DNA of 64,000 nt, from positions 9,278,023 to 9,342,022 of the forward strand of contig NZ_CP022221.1 in NCBI RefSeq assembly GCF_004114935.1, in the 5' to 3' direction. The notes under the pieces are model-generated. The model worked only from the letters and a program-made list of their open reading frames with translations. It did not search any database and was not told where the DNA came from. Both the position numbers and the translations under genes were made by a program. Shown one piece after another: positions 15,921-24,795 of this stretch. This DNA comes from Bradyrhizobium zhanjiangense. GTDB taxonomy: Bacteria > Pseudomonadota > Alphaproteobacteria > Rhizobiales > Xanthobacteraceae. Position 1 is the stretch's first letter. Every line of letters begins with the position of its first letter.

Positions 15921-17066
15921 ATGTCCTACCGCTCCTCCTGGATGACCGAAGAGCTCGAAATCTTCCGCGACCAGTTCCGGAAATACCTTGCCAAGGACCT
16001 GGCGCCGCACGCCGAAAAATGGCGCGAGCAGAAGATGGTCGACCGCTTCGCCTGGCGGGGGCTCGGCGAGATGGGCGCGCTCTTGGCAAGCGTGCCGGAG
16101 GAATATGGCGGGCTGGGCGCCACCTTCGCCTATGACGCCGCGGTGCTGGACGATCTCGAGAGCACGGTGCCGGAGCTGACGACCGGCGTCTCCGTGCACA
16201 GCGCCATCGTCGCGCACTACATCCTCAATTACGGCTCGGAGGAGCAGAAGAAGCGCTGGCTGCCGAAAATGGCCTCGGGCGAGATGGTCGGGGCCATCGC
16301 CATGACCGAGCTCGGCACCGGCTCGGATTTGCAGGCCGTGAAGACCACGGCGAAGAAGCAGGGTAATTCCTACGTCATCAACGGCCAGAAGACGTTCATC
16401 ACCAACGGCCAGGCCGCCGATCTCGTCATCGTGGTCGCACGCACCGGCGATGCGGGTGCCAAGGGCATTTCGCTGATCGTGGTCGAGACCGCCGGCGCGG
16501 ACGGCTACAAGCGCGGGCGCAATCTCGACAAGATCGGCCTGCACGCCTCCGACACGTCGGAACTGTTCTTCGACAACGTGACCGTGCCACCCGAAAACCT
16601 GCTCGGCAAGGAGGAGGGTCAGGGCTTTGTGCAGCTGATGCAGCAATTGCCGCAGGAACGCCTTGCGCTCGCGGTCGGCGCCGTCGCCTCGATGGAGCGC
16701 GCGGTCAAGCTCACCGCCGAGTACACCAAGGAGCGGAAAGCCTTCGGCAAGCCGCTGATGGACTTCCAGAACACCGCCTTCACCCTCGCCGAGCGCAAGA
16801 CCGAGGCGATGATCGCCCGCGTCTTTGTCGACTGGTGCATCGAGCGCCTGATCGCCAAAGACCTCGATACCGTGACGGCGTCGATGGCGAAATATTGGTG
16901 CTCGGAGAAGCAGGTCGAGACCGCCGACGAATGCCTCCAGCTATTCGGCGGCTATGGCTACATGCAGGAATATCCGATCTCGCGCATCTTCATCGATTCT
17001 CGCATCCAGAAGATCTACGGCGGCACCAACGAAATCATGAAGCTGTTGATTGCGAGGTCGCTGTAG
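15921..17066 (+). CDS. Acyl-CoA dehydrogenase
   Basis: The 381-residue flavoenzyme has the family signatures AMTELGTGSDLQAVKTTA near residue 130 and a C-terminal signature QLFGGYGYMQEYPISRIFIDSRIQKIYGGTNEIMK in order. The start used is ATG 15921, since the longer frame upstream has no family similarity. It removes two hydrogens from an acyl-CoA and passes electrons to ETF. It is not clear whether it belongs with the upstream SDR gene (140-base gap). Confidence 0.9.
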   Translation: MSYRSSWMTEELEIFRDQFRKYLAKDLAPHAEKWREQKMVDRFAWRGLGEMGALLASVPEEYGGLGATFAYDAAVLDDLESTVPELTTGVSVHSAIVAHYILNYGSEEQKKRWLPKMASGEMVGAIAMTELGTGSDLQAVKTTAKKQGNSYVINGQKTFITNGQAADLVIVVARTGDAGAKGISLIVVETAGADGYKRGRNLDKIGLHASDTSELFFDNVTVPPENLLGKEEGQGFVQLMQQLPQERLALAVGAVASMERAVKLTAEYTKERKAFGKPLMDFQNTAFTLAERKTEAMIARVFVDWCIERLIAKDLDTVTASMAKYWCSEKQVETADECLQLFGGYGYMQEYPISRIFIDSRIQKIYGGTNEIMKLLIARSL

Positions 17067-17070
17067 CCGT

Positions 17071-17955
17071 TCATTTCATCCGCTTGTCGGCGGCGATGAA
17101 GTCGATGAAGGTCCGCACTTTCGCTGAGAGATATTTGCGGCTCGGATAGACCGCGAACAGCTTTCCCTCGAAGATGACCTGCTCGGACATGAGGTGCTCG
17201 AGACGTCCGGCGGCGATGTCATCAGTGACCAGCCATTTCGGCAGGAAGGCGAGGCCCATGCCCTCCAGCGCGGCCACGTGCAGCAGCGTTTCATTGGCGC
17301 TGCGCAGCACCGGATTGAGCTTGACGGTCTCGGGGCCGTGCTCGCCCTGGAAGGAGAAGCTCTCGCCGGGATAAAGCGCGTAGTGCAACAGCGCTTGTCC
17401 GGAGAGATCGGCAAAGGTCGCCGGGCGGCCCGCGCGTTTGAGAAACGCAGGGGCTGCAACCAAATAGAACGGGACTCTGGTGATGGGCCGCGCGATCAAC
17501 GCCTCGTCGGGCGCGCCGGTCGCGCGCAAGGCGAGGTCGAATCCCTCCTCGACCAGATTGACCAGCCGTCCGCTGAGATCGACATCGAGACGCACGTCCG
17601 GATAGCGCGCCTGATAGTCTGCCAGCACGCCGGCAAAGATCGCGTTCGCCATCCACACCGGCGCGGTCAACCGCAGCGTGCCGCGTGGAACAACGGTCGC
17701 CTTGCTGACGGCAGCCTCGACCTCGTCGAGCGAGTCGAGCATCTGCCGCGCCTGCTCGAAATAGAGCGCGCCGCTTTCGCTCAGGCTGACGCGCCGGCTG
17801 GTCCGGTTCAACAGCCGGGTGCCGAGCCGCTTCTCGAGCTGCATCACATGCTTACTCGCCATCGCGGGCGAGATGCGCAGCCGCTGCGCCGCAGTCGCAA
17901 AGCTCTTCAGCTCGGCGACCAGGCAAAACACCCTCATGCTGACCAGTGTGTCCAT
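17071..17955 (-). CDS. LysR-family transcriptional regulator
   Basis: The 294-residue protein starts MDTLVSMRVFCLVAELKSF, continues with AAQRLRISPAMASKHVMQLEKRLG and has a LysR effector domain with LRLTAPVWMANAIF. A TTG start at 17985 would add ten residues; ATG 17955 matches the usual family start. It is divergent from the DoxX-DsrE-TlpA trio and probably controls it. The inverted repeat CAGGA-N10-TCCTG at 17971-17990 could be its site. Confidence 0.85.
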   Translation of the reverse strand: MDTLVSMRVFCLVAELKSFATAAQRLRISPAMASKHVMQLEKRLGTRLLNRTSRRVSLSESGALYFEQARQMLDSLDEVEAAVSKATVVPRGTLRLTAPVWMANAIFAGVLADYQARYPDVRLDVDLSGRLVNLVEEGFDLALRATGAPDEALIARPITRVPFYLVAAPAFLKRAGRPATFADLSGQALLHYALYPGESFSFQGEHGPETVKLNPVLRSANETLLHVAALEGMGLAFLPKWLVTDDIAAGRLEHLMSEQVIFEGKLFAVYPSRKYLSAKVRTFIDFIAADKRMK

Positions 17956-17970
17956 GAGATCATCAATATT

Positions 17971-17990
17971 CAGGAAATGAACCAATCCTG
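17971..17990. promoter_or_regulatory. Inverted repeat between LysR and DoxX genes
   Basis: CAGGA and TCCTG are separated by ten bases in the divergent region, the dyad spacing commonly seen at LysR boxes. The arms are short, so support is modest. Confidence 0.35.
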
Positions 17991-18060
17991 GAGCAGATAA
18001 TGATCAAGAATAAGGAAACTATCAAATGGTGGCCACCCTCACATCCCCTGGAGAACCACC

Positions 18061-18489
18061 ATGTCCACCACCATCATCGAGACCGCCGCCCCCGGCCGTG
18101 CCTTGCGCATCGGCCTCTGGGTCGCGCAGGTCCTCCTCGCCTTCGTCTTCATCTCGGCGGGGCTGGTCAAGCTGACGACACCCATTCCCCAGCTTGCGGC
18201 GATGATGCCCTGGGCCGGCCAATATTCCGAAACGTTCGTTCGCGCGATCGCGCTGGTCGATCTCGCCGGCGGGATCGGCATTCTGCTGCCGGCCCTGACA
18301 CGGATCCTGCCGCGGCTGACCGTGTTGGCCGCGCTAGGCTGCGCGGTGCTGCAGGTGTTCGCGCTCTTCTTCCACATTTCGCGCGGCGAGGCTCCGATCG
18401 CGCCGCTCAACATCGTCCTGCTGGCGCTCAGCCTGTTCGTGCTGTGGGGACGCAACAGCAAGGCACCGATCGCACCGCGGCAGTTCTGA
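18061..18489 (+). CDS. DoxX-family membrane protein
   Basis: This 142-residue protein has four predicted membrane helices (about residues 16-36, 60-80, 85-105 and 115-133) and the DoxX-like opening VLLAFVFISAGLVKL. DoxX-type proteins act in quinone- or thiol-linked redox at the inner membrane. Here it is followed by an exported DsrE-like protein and a TlpA-like thioredoxin, which points to a periplasmic thiol or sulfur redox role. Confidence 0.8.
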   Translation: MSTTIIETAAPGRALRIGLWVAQVLLAFVFISAGLVKLTTPIPQLAAMMPWAGQYSETFVRAIALVDLAGGIGILLPALTRILPRLTVLAALGCAVLQVFALFFHISRGEAPIAPLNIVLLALSLFVLWGRNSKAPIAPRQF

Positions 18490-18504
18490 CCGGTCGCCAC
18501 AGCC

Positions 18505-18966
18505 ATGATCTCAGCCAACGGATGGTCCCGCAGGGGGCTGCTCGCCGGCGCATCAATCCTCACGGCCGGCGGCCCCGCCGCGGCCAAAGTGGAGCGTCTC
18601 GCCGACGGCGTCGTGATCCTGATCGACAGCAACGAGCCCTACGTCATGGGTCACGCGATCAGCTATTCCGCCAATCTCTCCAAGCATTTTGCCGAGAGGG
18701 GCGCGAAATTGCTGATCGAGGTCATCGCCAACGGCAAGGGCATCGACGTCTTCCGGGCCGACAAGACGCCCCTGGTCGAGCCGCTGGCGACGCTCCGGCA
18801 ATCGCTGCCGAACCTCGCCTACAGCATGTGCGCCTCGTCCAAGGCGATTGCGGAAGCCAAGGAGCAGGTCTCGATCCCGCTGATAGCAGGCGCGAGCCTC
18901 GTCCCGTTCGGCATCGGACGCGTGGTCGATCTGCAGCTGAAGGGCTGGGCCTATATCCATGCGTGA
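18505..18966 (+). CDS. Exported DsrE-like protein
   Basis: The 153-residue protein has a Tat-like start (GWSRRGLLAGASILTAGGPA) and a mature DsrE/DsrF-like alpha/beta fold: a strand VVILIDSN, then AISYSANLSKHFAERGAKLLIEVIANGKGI and a late CASSKAIAE segment. DsrE-fold proteins often carry persulfides on cysteine; the only visible candidate is that cysteine near residue 111. The gene follows DoxX after 15 bases and overlaps the next gene by eight bases, so it is co-translated with the TlpA-like protein. Confidence 0.65.
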   Translation: MISANGWSRRGLLAGASILTAGGPAAAKVERLADGVVILIDSNEPYVMGHAISYSANLSKHFAERGAKLLIEVIANGKGIDVFRADKTPLVEPLATLRQSLPNLAYSMCASSKAIAEAKEQVSIPLIAGASLVPFGIGRVVDLQLKGWAYIHA

Positions 18967-19555
18967 GACAGCGCGCGAAGGAGGCTCAGTGCTGTCGCGA
19001 CGATCGATCCTGATGGCCGCGGCAGCCTCTCTCGCTGTCCCGCATGCAAGCGGCGCGCAGGACAGCTGGCCGCCAGTGTTCGAGGCCGGCCGCAGCCAAT
19101 TTACTGTGGTGCGGCCGCGCGCGCCGATGCCACAACTCAGGCTTCAGGACCCATACGGTCGGGACGCGGTCGTGACGGCCAAGCCGGGCCACATCACATT
19201 GGTGAACTTCTGGGCCACCTGGTGCGCAGCCTGCCGGCTCGATCTGCCCATGCTCGCAAGTCTGGCGGCATCACGGCCTGACCGGCTCGACATCGTTGCG
19301 ATCTGCACCGACACCAAAGACCTGCGCAAGATCCGCACATTCCTCGGCGGCCTCGCCGTGCAAAATCTCGCCTGCTACATCGATGCCTATGGCACGGCGG
19401 CCGAAGCATCTGCCGCGATGTTCTCGCTCGTCGGCATGCCCATCACCTATCTCGTCGGAATGAGCGGCCGCGTCGAGGGCTACATCACCGGTGCGCCCGA
19501 CTGGCTCTCGCCCGCGGGCGCGCGCCTGTTGCAATTCTATCGCGAGCAAGCTTAG
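18959..19555 (+). CDS. Exported TlpA-like thioredoxin
   Basis: The 198-residue protein has a twin-arginine export signal (LSRRSILMAAAASLAVPHASGA) and a thioredoxin domain with FWATWCAACRLDLPML, active site CAAC near residue 83, and the cis-proline loop GMPITYLV. It should act as a periplasmic thiol-disulfide reductant. Its ATG sits within the end of the DsrE-like gene (8-base overlap). Together with DoxX it makes a small envelope redox module. Confidence 0.82.
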   Translation: MRETAREGGSVLSRRSILMAAAASLAVPHASGAQDSWPPVFEAGRSQFTVVRPRAPMPQLRLQDPYGRDAVVTAKPGHITLVNFWATWCAACRLDLPMLASLAASRPDRLDIVAICTDTKDLRKIRTFLGGLAVQNLACYIDAYGTAAEASAAMFSLVGMPITYLVGMSGRVEGYITGAPDWLSPAGARLLQFYREQA

Positions 19556-19561
19556 GGTCGT

Positions 19562-20704
19562 TCAATTCGGATGCCACCAGCGGCCGCCGATGACGACGCC
19601 TTCGGAGACGATCTTCCTGTTACCGATCAGGTGCTCGCCGACGACGTCCTCATAATCGAACTGGCCCTGCTTGACCGAGATCAGCGTGGCGTCGCCGACG
19701 CTGCCCGGCTTGAGGCTGCCGAGCTCGGGACGCCGCAGCGCCATCGCCGCATTCACCGTCGAGGCCGCGATCACATCCGGCAGCTCCATGCCCATGCACA
19801 GGAATTTCGACATGGTCGTGACCTGGTCGTAGGCGGGACCGTCGATGCACAGCATGTGGATGTCGGACGAGATCGTGTCCGGATAGAAGCCGTTGGCGAG
19901 CATGGCGCGCGCGGTCTTGAACGCGAACGAGCCCTTGCCATGGCCGATATCGAACAGCACGCCGCGCTCGCGTGCGTCCAGCACCGCCTTCTTCACCGTG
20001 CCTTGCGCAGTCGCCGGCGTATTGGGGAAGGGTCGGAACGCGTGGGTGAGCACGTCGCCGGGACGCAGGCGCGCCAGCACCTCCTCGTAACTCGGCGGCG
20101 GATGGTCGATATGCGCCATCAGGGGCATGCCGACCTCGTCGGCAACCTGAAGCGCGATGTCGAGTGGCACGGTCCCCGACGTGCCCGACGAATGCAGTCC
20201 CACGCGCACCTTGATGCCGACGATGAGGTCGCGGTTGGCATCGGCCACTTTCGCCGCATCGACCGGATTCATCAGCCGCAGCTCCTCGCTCTCGCCGACC
20301 ATGATCCGGTGTGAGAAGCCGAAGATGCCGGCATGCGAGACGTGCAAATAGGCAAGGATGCGGACCTGGCTTGGCTCGATCACATGCTTGCGGAAGCCGG
20401 CGAAATTGCCCGGCCCCGCGCTGCCGGTGTCGATCGCCGTGGTGACGCCCGAGAGGCGGCAGAATTCCTCGGCATCGATGCCGAGCGAGGTGCCGCCCCA
20501 ATAGACATGGGTGTGGAGATCGATCAGCCCCGGCGTGACGATGTAGCGCGAGACGTCACGGACCTCGGTGCCCGGATCGGCCTTGAGCCCGCCGCCGACC
20601 GCCGCGACCTTGCCGCCGGCAAAGGCGATGTCGGTCACGGCGTCGAGCTTCTGGGACGGATCGACCACACGGCCGCCGCGCAGGATCAAGTCGAAAGGCA
20701 TCAT
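19562..20704 (-). CDS. Amidohydrolase/deacetylase-family metallohydrolase
   Basis: The 380-residue TIM-barrel hydrolase has the metal motif GLIDLHTHVYWGG near residue 59, a lysine candidate in VGIKVRVGLHSS, histidines in AHIDHPPP and LTHAFRP, and the catalytic aspartate in ISSDIHML. The opening DLILRGGRVVDP is the usual beta-sandwich start. It is annotated in many genomes as an EF_0837/AHA_3915-type deacetylase. The substrate is probably a small cyclic or N-acylated compound. It converges with the TlpA-like gene. Confidence 0.82.
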   Translation of the reverse strand: MMPFDLILRGGRVVDPSQKLDAVTDIAFAGGKVAAVGGGLKADPGTEVRDVSRYIVTPGLIDLHTHVYWGGTSLGIDAEEFCRLSGVTTAIDTGSAGPGNFAGFRKHVIEPSQVRILAYLHVSHAGIFGFSHRIMVGESEELRLMNPVDAAKVADANRDLIVGIKVRVGLHSSGTSGTVPLDIALQVADEVGMPLMAHIDHPPPSYEEVLARLRPGDVLTHAFRPFPNTPATAQGTVKKAVLDARERGVLFDIGHGKGSFAFKTARAMLANGFYPDTISSDIHMLCIDGPAYDQVTTMSKFLCMGMELPDVIAASTVNAAMALRRPELGSLKPGSVGDATLISVKQGQFDYEDVVGEHLIGNRKIVSEGVVIGGRWWHPN

Positions 20705-20848
20705 GGTCTCCGGAATTTTGGCCAGACATTGCAGATGGCGGCCGCGCGACCTTAGTCGCCGTTCTGCCTATAGCAAATCCTGTAGCAAATCTTGCACCAA
20801 CCGGGCAAAGCGCGGAGACGATCGAGAACGGAGCCCACCGCTCGCCGG

Positions 20849-22084
20849 TCAACCGTGCCTGCGCCACTCCTTGAAATCATCTTCGACGAATGCGGCGGCG
20901 GCCTTTGCAGCAGCATGCAGCCAATCGCTGTCGCGTTTAATCAGGTCTGCGGCGATCGTGGTCGATGCGCCTGCCGTCGCGGCGTGAATGGCGCCGATGT
21001 CAAAGCCCATGACGTTGAGCAGATCGAGCTCCAGGCTCATGTTCGCGTGATCCCCGAGATTGATCTTGCGGGAGTCGGGCGCAAGGCGCCGGATCACGAA
21101 GCCATTTTGGCGTTCGAGCATGAGGTGTGGATCGGGAGCTCGATACGAACCTTTTGCGAGGTCGAGAAAGCGCAGCTTGCCTTTCCGATCATGCGCCCAA
21201 TCCCAGGCCGACGGCACCAGCGCCTTAGCTTCCCTGACGATTTGGCCGCCGCACCAATCGGCAATGGCGAGGAATCGCGGCCGGCCCAAGCTGCCGACAC
21301 CTGCCACGCGCGTCGCGAAGCGATCGAATGCGGCATCGGGCGGTAATTTCTTGCGGAGTGTTGCGGCAACAGCAGACGGTGGCTTCGCTCGCGGATATTT
21401 CTCCACGTCGTCCCAGAACTCATGGCGTTCGTCGTCGGTGCATGTCACGTAAGCGCGCATCCAGCTCGCCTGCTCATCCAGGAGCGAGGGCCGCGGTTGT
21501 TTGAGACCCTTCTTGTAACCATCGAGAATCGCCTTTGCGGCGTCACCATTGCCGACGTGGGTCATGGCCCTCGCCTTCTTTTTCTTGGCCTTTGGCGCGA
21601 GCCGGGCGCTTGTCGCAAGGCGCACGAGGTCGAAGGGATAGGCAATGCTCGCGGCCTCGTCGAAATCGTTGACGCCCCAGACGAGGCGTCCCTCCGCGTC
21701 GCGCCAAGTCCCGAAATTTTCGATATGGGTGTCCCCCACGGACGGCACGCGCGGCGCGTCCGTCAACTCCGGGCAGAGCGCTTCGATAGACCTGGCCCAG
21801 CGGAAGAAGGTTGCACGAAGGAAGACGAACGGGTCGTCCTTCATCTTTTTGTGCTTTTCGTCGAGGTCGCGCTCGACGACCTTGCATTGGGAACGCAGCC
21901 AGCGCTCGAACTCTCTATTGTCGTCCAGAAATGAACGCGGCCCGATCCCGCCGCGGCTATTTGACCTTTGCTTGATCACCGCCAGAACTTTCCAAAAAGA
22001 ATGATGATGAGCGAGTTCGCGGAAATGATTGCGGGCTGTTTCGCTATGAACAGGCGTCCGGATATTCAATCGCAGGGCGAGCAT
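20849..22084 (-). CDS. DUF2252-family protein
   Basis: The 411-residue protein has the DUF2252 hallmark VGDTHIENFGTWRD near residue 116 and WGVNDFDEAASIAYPFDLVRLATS near 135, a kinase-like pattern with HxEN and DFD. The family's biochemical role is unknown. The N-terminal 40 residues are not conserved-looking, so the start is uncertain. It is alone between the amidohydrolase gene and tRNA-Arg. Confidence 0.8.
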   Translation of the reverse strand: MLALRLNIRTPVHSETARNHFRELAHHHSFWKVLAVIKQRSNSRGGIGPRSFLDDNREFERWLRSQCKVVERDLDEKHKKMKDDPFVFLRATFFRWARSIEALCPELTDAPRVPSVGDTHIENFGTWRDAEGRLVWGVNDFDEAASIAYPFDLVRLATSARLAPKAKKKKARAMTHVGNGDAAKAILDGYKKGLKQPRPSLLDEQASWMRAYVTCTDDERHEFWDDVEKYPRAKPPSAVAATLRKKLPPDAAFDRFATRVAGVGSLGRPRFLAIADWCGGQIVREAKALVPSAWDWAHDRKGKLRFLDLAKGSYRAPDPHLMLERQNGFVIRRLAPDSRKINLGDHANMSLELDLLNVMGFDIGAIHAATAGASTTIAADLIKRDSDWLHAAAKAAAAFVEDDFKEWRRHG

Positions 22085-22247
22085 GGTAGCCCTGGCGCTA
22101 CTTTCCCGCTAGTCGAATGATGTGGCGTTGCCATTGCCAGCCGCAGGGTCACGGCAGGCGAACACGAGGGCGAAGCTCAAGGATAGGGAATATGCGCGCG
22201 AGGCGCACCCAGCATCTGGCGAGCAATACGTTAAGTATCTGAGATTA

Positions 22248-22324
22248 TGGCGATCCCGGGAAGACTCGAACTTCCGACCTACGGTTTAGGAAACCGTCGC
22301 TCTATCCGGCTGAGCTACGGGACC
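22248..22324 (-). tRNA. tRNA-Arg (anticodon CCU)
   Basis: The minus strand folds as a complete cloverleaf. The acceptor is GGTCCCG paired with CGGGATC (one G-U); the D arm is GCTCAGCCGGATAGAGC; the anticodon stem is ACGGT/ACCGT with loop TTCCTAA (anticodon CCT); the T arm is around GTTCGAGTC; and CCA is encoded at the 3' end. It reads AGG codons. No integrase or repeated 3' end is visible nearby. Confidence 0.95.
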
Positions 22325-22469
22325 GCGGAACCCGAACGTTGCGGGTTCGGCCCCCTCATAGCAGAGCAAGATGCCGTTCGCCAGCCGCATCGCGGGCCGG
22401 GTTGTCGTCAAGGGAAGCGAGGCGGCTGTACAATCTCTTCCCCGGATCCCTTTCTGCGGAGCAGCCCAC

Positions 22470-22823
22470 ATGATCGAAAGCATCAGCGCCATCACGCTCG
22501 GCACGCATGACATGGCGCGCGCCGTGCGCTTCTACCGCTCGCTGGGGTTCGAGCTCCTCCACGGCGGCGAAGCCGCTGCATTTACGAGCTTTCGCGCCGG
22601 CACCGGTTATCTCAACCTGACGGCGCAGCCAGACGACAAGCGCTGGTCCTGGTGGGGCCGCGTCATCTTCTATGTCGCCGATGTCGACGCGACCTTTGAG
22701 CAGGCGCGCGCTGCCGGATGGCAGCCGTCGACCACGCCGCGCGATGCCGAATGGGGTGAGCGCTACTTCCATCTCACCGACCCCGACGGCCATGAGCTCA
22801 GTTTCGCACGGCCGTTGTCCTGA
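22470..22823 (+). CDS. VOC-family (glyoxalase/bleomycin-resistance fold) protein
   Basis: The 117-residue single-module VOC protein has paired beta-alpha-beta-beta-beta units. The opening ISAITLGTHDMARAVRFYRSLGFELLHGG and the closing LTDPDGHELSFARP carry the metal-ligand positions (H near residue 13, E near residue 111). ATG 22470 is used because an earlier in-frame start would run towards the tRNA. Function within the superfamily is unknown. Confidence 0.85.
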   Translation: MIESISAITLGTHDMARAVRFYRSLGFELLHGGEAAAFTSFRAGTGYLNLTAQPDDKRWSWWGRVIFYVADVDATFEQARAAGWQPSTTPRDAEWGERYFHLTDPDGHELSFARPLS

Positions 22824-22946
22824 CCGAATAAGTCGCATCTGCTGACGTTCCAACGCGCAAGTAGCGCTGTCTCAGCCGCCGTGGCAAACTCGGCGCGGTT
22901 GCCTCAAGCGAGAATTGGATCTGGGTTCTAACCAGGGAGGACGACC

Positions 22947-23240
22947 ATGGTAACCTATGTCGTGCTGGGAAACTTCACGGATCAGGGAGTCCGCAACGTC
23001 AAGGACTCGCCGAAGCGGGCCGAAGCCTTCAAGGAGATGGCCAAAACGTTCGGTGTGACCGTGAAAGAGATCGTCTGGACGCAGGGACGATATGACGTTG
23101 TAACCGTTCTTGAGGCTCCAGATGAGGCTGCCGCGATGTCGCTCAGCCTTAGTCTCAGCGCACTCGGCAATGTCCGCACCGAAACGCTGCGCGCGTTTTC
23201 GGCGGCAGATATGACGAAGATCGTCGGCAAGATGCTCTGA
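22947..23240 (+). CDS. GYD-domain protein
   Basis: The 97-residue protein matches the GYD family: YVVLGNFTDQGVRNVKDSPKR at the start, then WTQGRYDVVTVLEAPDEAAAM, and an ending around RTETLRAFSAADM. Such ferredoxin-like proteins are of unknown function. ATG 22947 is preceded by AGGGAGGA. Confidence 0.88.
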   Translation: MVTYVVLGNFTDQGVRNVKDSPKRAEAFKEMAKTFGVTVKEIVWTQGRYDVVTVLEAPDEAAAMSLSLSLSALGNVRTETLRAFSAADMTKIVGKML

Positions 23241-23297
23241 CGCTCAAGCCCGCACGAGCGCACCGGACCCGGGATGGCAATCCCGGGCAGAGGCCTC

Positions 23298-24254
23298 TCA
23301 CGCCCTGATATTGTTGTCCCTGACCACCTTGCCCCAATAGGCGACCTGCTTGTCGAAGAAGGTCTTGAAGGCGGCGCCGTCCTCGAGCAGCAACGTCATG
23401 TGCTGCGTGTCCTTGAGCTGAGCTGCAGTCGCGGGCTCGCTCAGGATCTCCTTGCACGCCGTCGCCATGGCCGAAACGATGTCCGGCGGCGTGCCCGCGG
23501 GCGCGAAGATGCCCCACCAGGCAAGCGTCTCGAAATCCGGAAAGCCTGCCTCGATCGCGGTCTGCGTGTCCGGCAAGGCCGGCAGCCGCGTGCGGCCGAG
23601 CTGCAGGATCGGCCGCAGCATGTTGGTGCCGAGCTGGGCTGCAACCAGCGCCGCCGATCCCGCGATGAGATCGACATGGCCGCCGAGCACGTCGTTCATG
23701 GCCGGCCCGCCGCCACGATAGGGCACGTGCATGATCTCGACACCGGCCTTGCTGCCGAGCACGGTCATGGCGAGATGGCCGAGCGTGCCGATGCCGACGG
23801 AGGCGTATTTCACCGCGCCGGGCGACGCCTTGCAGGCCGCCACCACGTCCGCGAAGCTCTTATAGGGACGGCCGGCGCCCGCGGCGATCACGTAAGGAGC
23901 GGTGCCCACCAGCAGGACCGGCATCAGCTCGCGCTCGACGTCGACCGGCGGCTTGTCGAGGATGGCCGGGATCACCGCGTGGGAATCGAATGTCACCAGG
24001 AACGTCGAGCCGTCCGCCGGGCTCTTGGCGACCTGCGCCGCACCGAGCGCGCCGGCGGCGCCCGACTTGTTCTCGACCACGACGATGCGGCCAAGCTTGG
24101 TTTGCAGATTGGACTGCAACAGCCGCGCCATGGCGTCGGTCGATCCGCCCGGCGGGAACGGCACCACCAGCGTGATCTTGCCGGCCTGCGCCGCTGCCGG
24201 CGCCATCGCGAGAACGGCCGGTGCGGCCAAGAGCGTGCGTCGTGTGATCGTCAT
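23298..24254 (-). CDS. Bug-family (tripartite tricarboxylate transporter) binding protein
   Basis: The 318-residue periplasmic protein has a Tat/Sec-like signal (TRRTLLAAPAVLAMAPAAAQA) and the Bug/TctC signature ITLVVPFPPGGSTDAMARLL, followed by VENKSGAAGALGAAQVAKSPADGST. It binds a carboxylate for import by TctAB-type membrane proteins, which are not adjacent, as is common for Bug proteins. It heads a group with cupin, RraA-like and acyl-CoA ligase genes in the same direction. Confidence 0.88.
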   Translation of the reverse strand: MTITRRTLLAAPAVLAMAPAAAQAGKITLVVPFPPGGSTDAMARLLQSNLQTKLGRIVVVENKSGAAGALGAAQVAKSPADGSTFLVTFDSHAVIPAILDKPPVDVERELMPVLLVGTAPYVIAAGAGRPYKSFADVVAACKASPGAVKYASVGIGTLGHLAMTVLGSKAGVEIMHVPYRGGGPAMNDVLGGHVDLIAGSAALVAAQLGTNMLRPILQLGRTRLPALPDTQTAIEAGFPDFETLAWWGIFAPAGTPPDIVSAMATACKEILSEPATAAQLKDTQHMTLLLEDGAAFKTFFDKQVAYWGKVVRDNNIRA

Positions 24255-24300
24255 GGTCCCCTCCCTTGTTGTTGCGCCCGGCTTTTGCTCGTTGGCGCTA

Positions 24301-24370
24301 GAGCATGATCCGGACCCGAAGGGCCGCGTTAGCGCAAAGTGTGCAGCGGTTCTCCCGAAAGATCATGCTC
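24301..24370. repeat. GAGCATGATC...GATCATGCTC inverted repeat
   Basis: The perfect 10-base ends at 24301-24310 and 24361-24370 frame a conserved core (CCGGACCCGAAGGGC, GCGGTTCTCCCG). The pattern resembles a small repeated element common in Rhizobiales intergenic regions. Confidence 0.65.
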
Positions 24371-24380
24371 AAGCAAATAA

Positions 24381-24401
24381 CCTAAGCGCGAAGCGCTTAG
24401 G
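24381..24401 (-). terminator. Hairpin at the end of the cupin gene
   Basis: CCTAAGCGC and GCGCTTAGG flank a 3-base loop, then on the minus strand comes a T-rich TTATTT. The hairpin includes the cupin stop codon. It fits an intrinsic terminator with a weak T tract. Confidence 0.5.
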
Positions 24402-24768
24402 TCGTCCCGAAGCCCGACCCCGGTTTTCTGTATTCTGGCCGCGGCGGACTGAAGATGTCCAGCACGCGGGCGCCGTCGGGGCCGGCGCGCATGGTGTGCG
24501 GCACGTTGCCGGGCGTGCGCCAGAAATCGCCCTTCTTCACCGGGATTTCCTCATCGCCCTGGACGCGGACGGCGGAGCCGTCGAGCAGCACGCCCCATTG
24601 CTCCTCGGGATGATGATGTAGCGTGCCCTGCGCATGCGGGGCCAGCGTCACCACCGACAGCATCGCCTGCTCGCCCGAGAAGATGCGCGTGGTCACTCCC
24701 GCCGCGAGCTCGCGAAACAATCCGTCGCTGGGATCATCGATGTTATGGAATTCGTCCTTCTGGCTCAT
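24397..24768 (-). CDS. Cupin-domain protein
   Basis: This 123-residue single cupin has the first motif HAQGTLHHHPEEQWGVLLDGSA and the second VKKGDFWRTPGNVPHTMRAGP, with the usual His-His-Glu-His ligand positions. It may be a small metal-dependent isomerase or a sensor. It sits 27 bases downstream of the RraA-like gene in the same direction, so it probably belongs to the same catabolic unit. Confidence 0.82.
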   Translation of the reverse strand: MSQKDEFHNIDDPSDGLFRELAAGVTTRIFSGEQAMLSVVTLAPHAQGTLHHHPEEQWGVLLDGSAVRVQGDEEIPVKKGDFWRTPGNVPHTMRAGPDGARVLDIFSPPRPEYRKPGSGFGTT

Positions 24769-24795
24769 GCCATCCTCCGCATCGTTCTCGCCTGA

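Noticed and set aside
22248..22324. tRNA-Arg as an integration site for an island
   Set aside because: No integrase gene and no second copy of the tRNA 3' end is visible within the window, and composition does not change there.
23155..23517. Possible extra gene between the GYD and Bug genes on the minus strand
   Set aside because: It overlaps both real genes and has a shadow-type composition.
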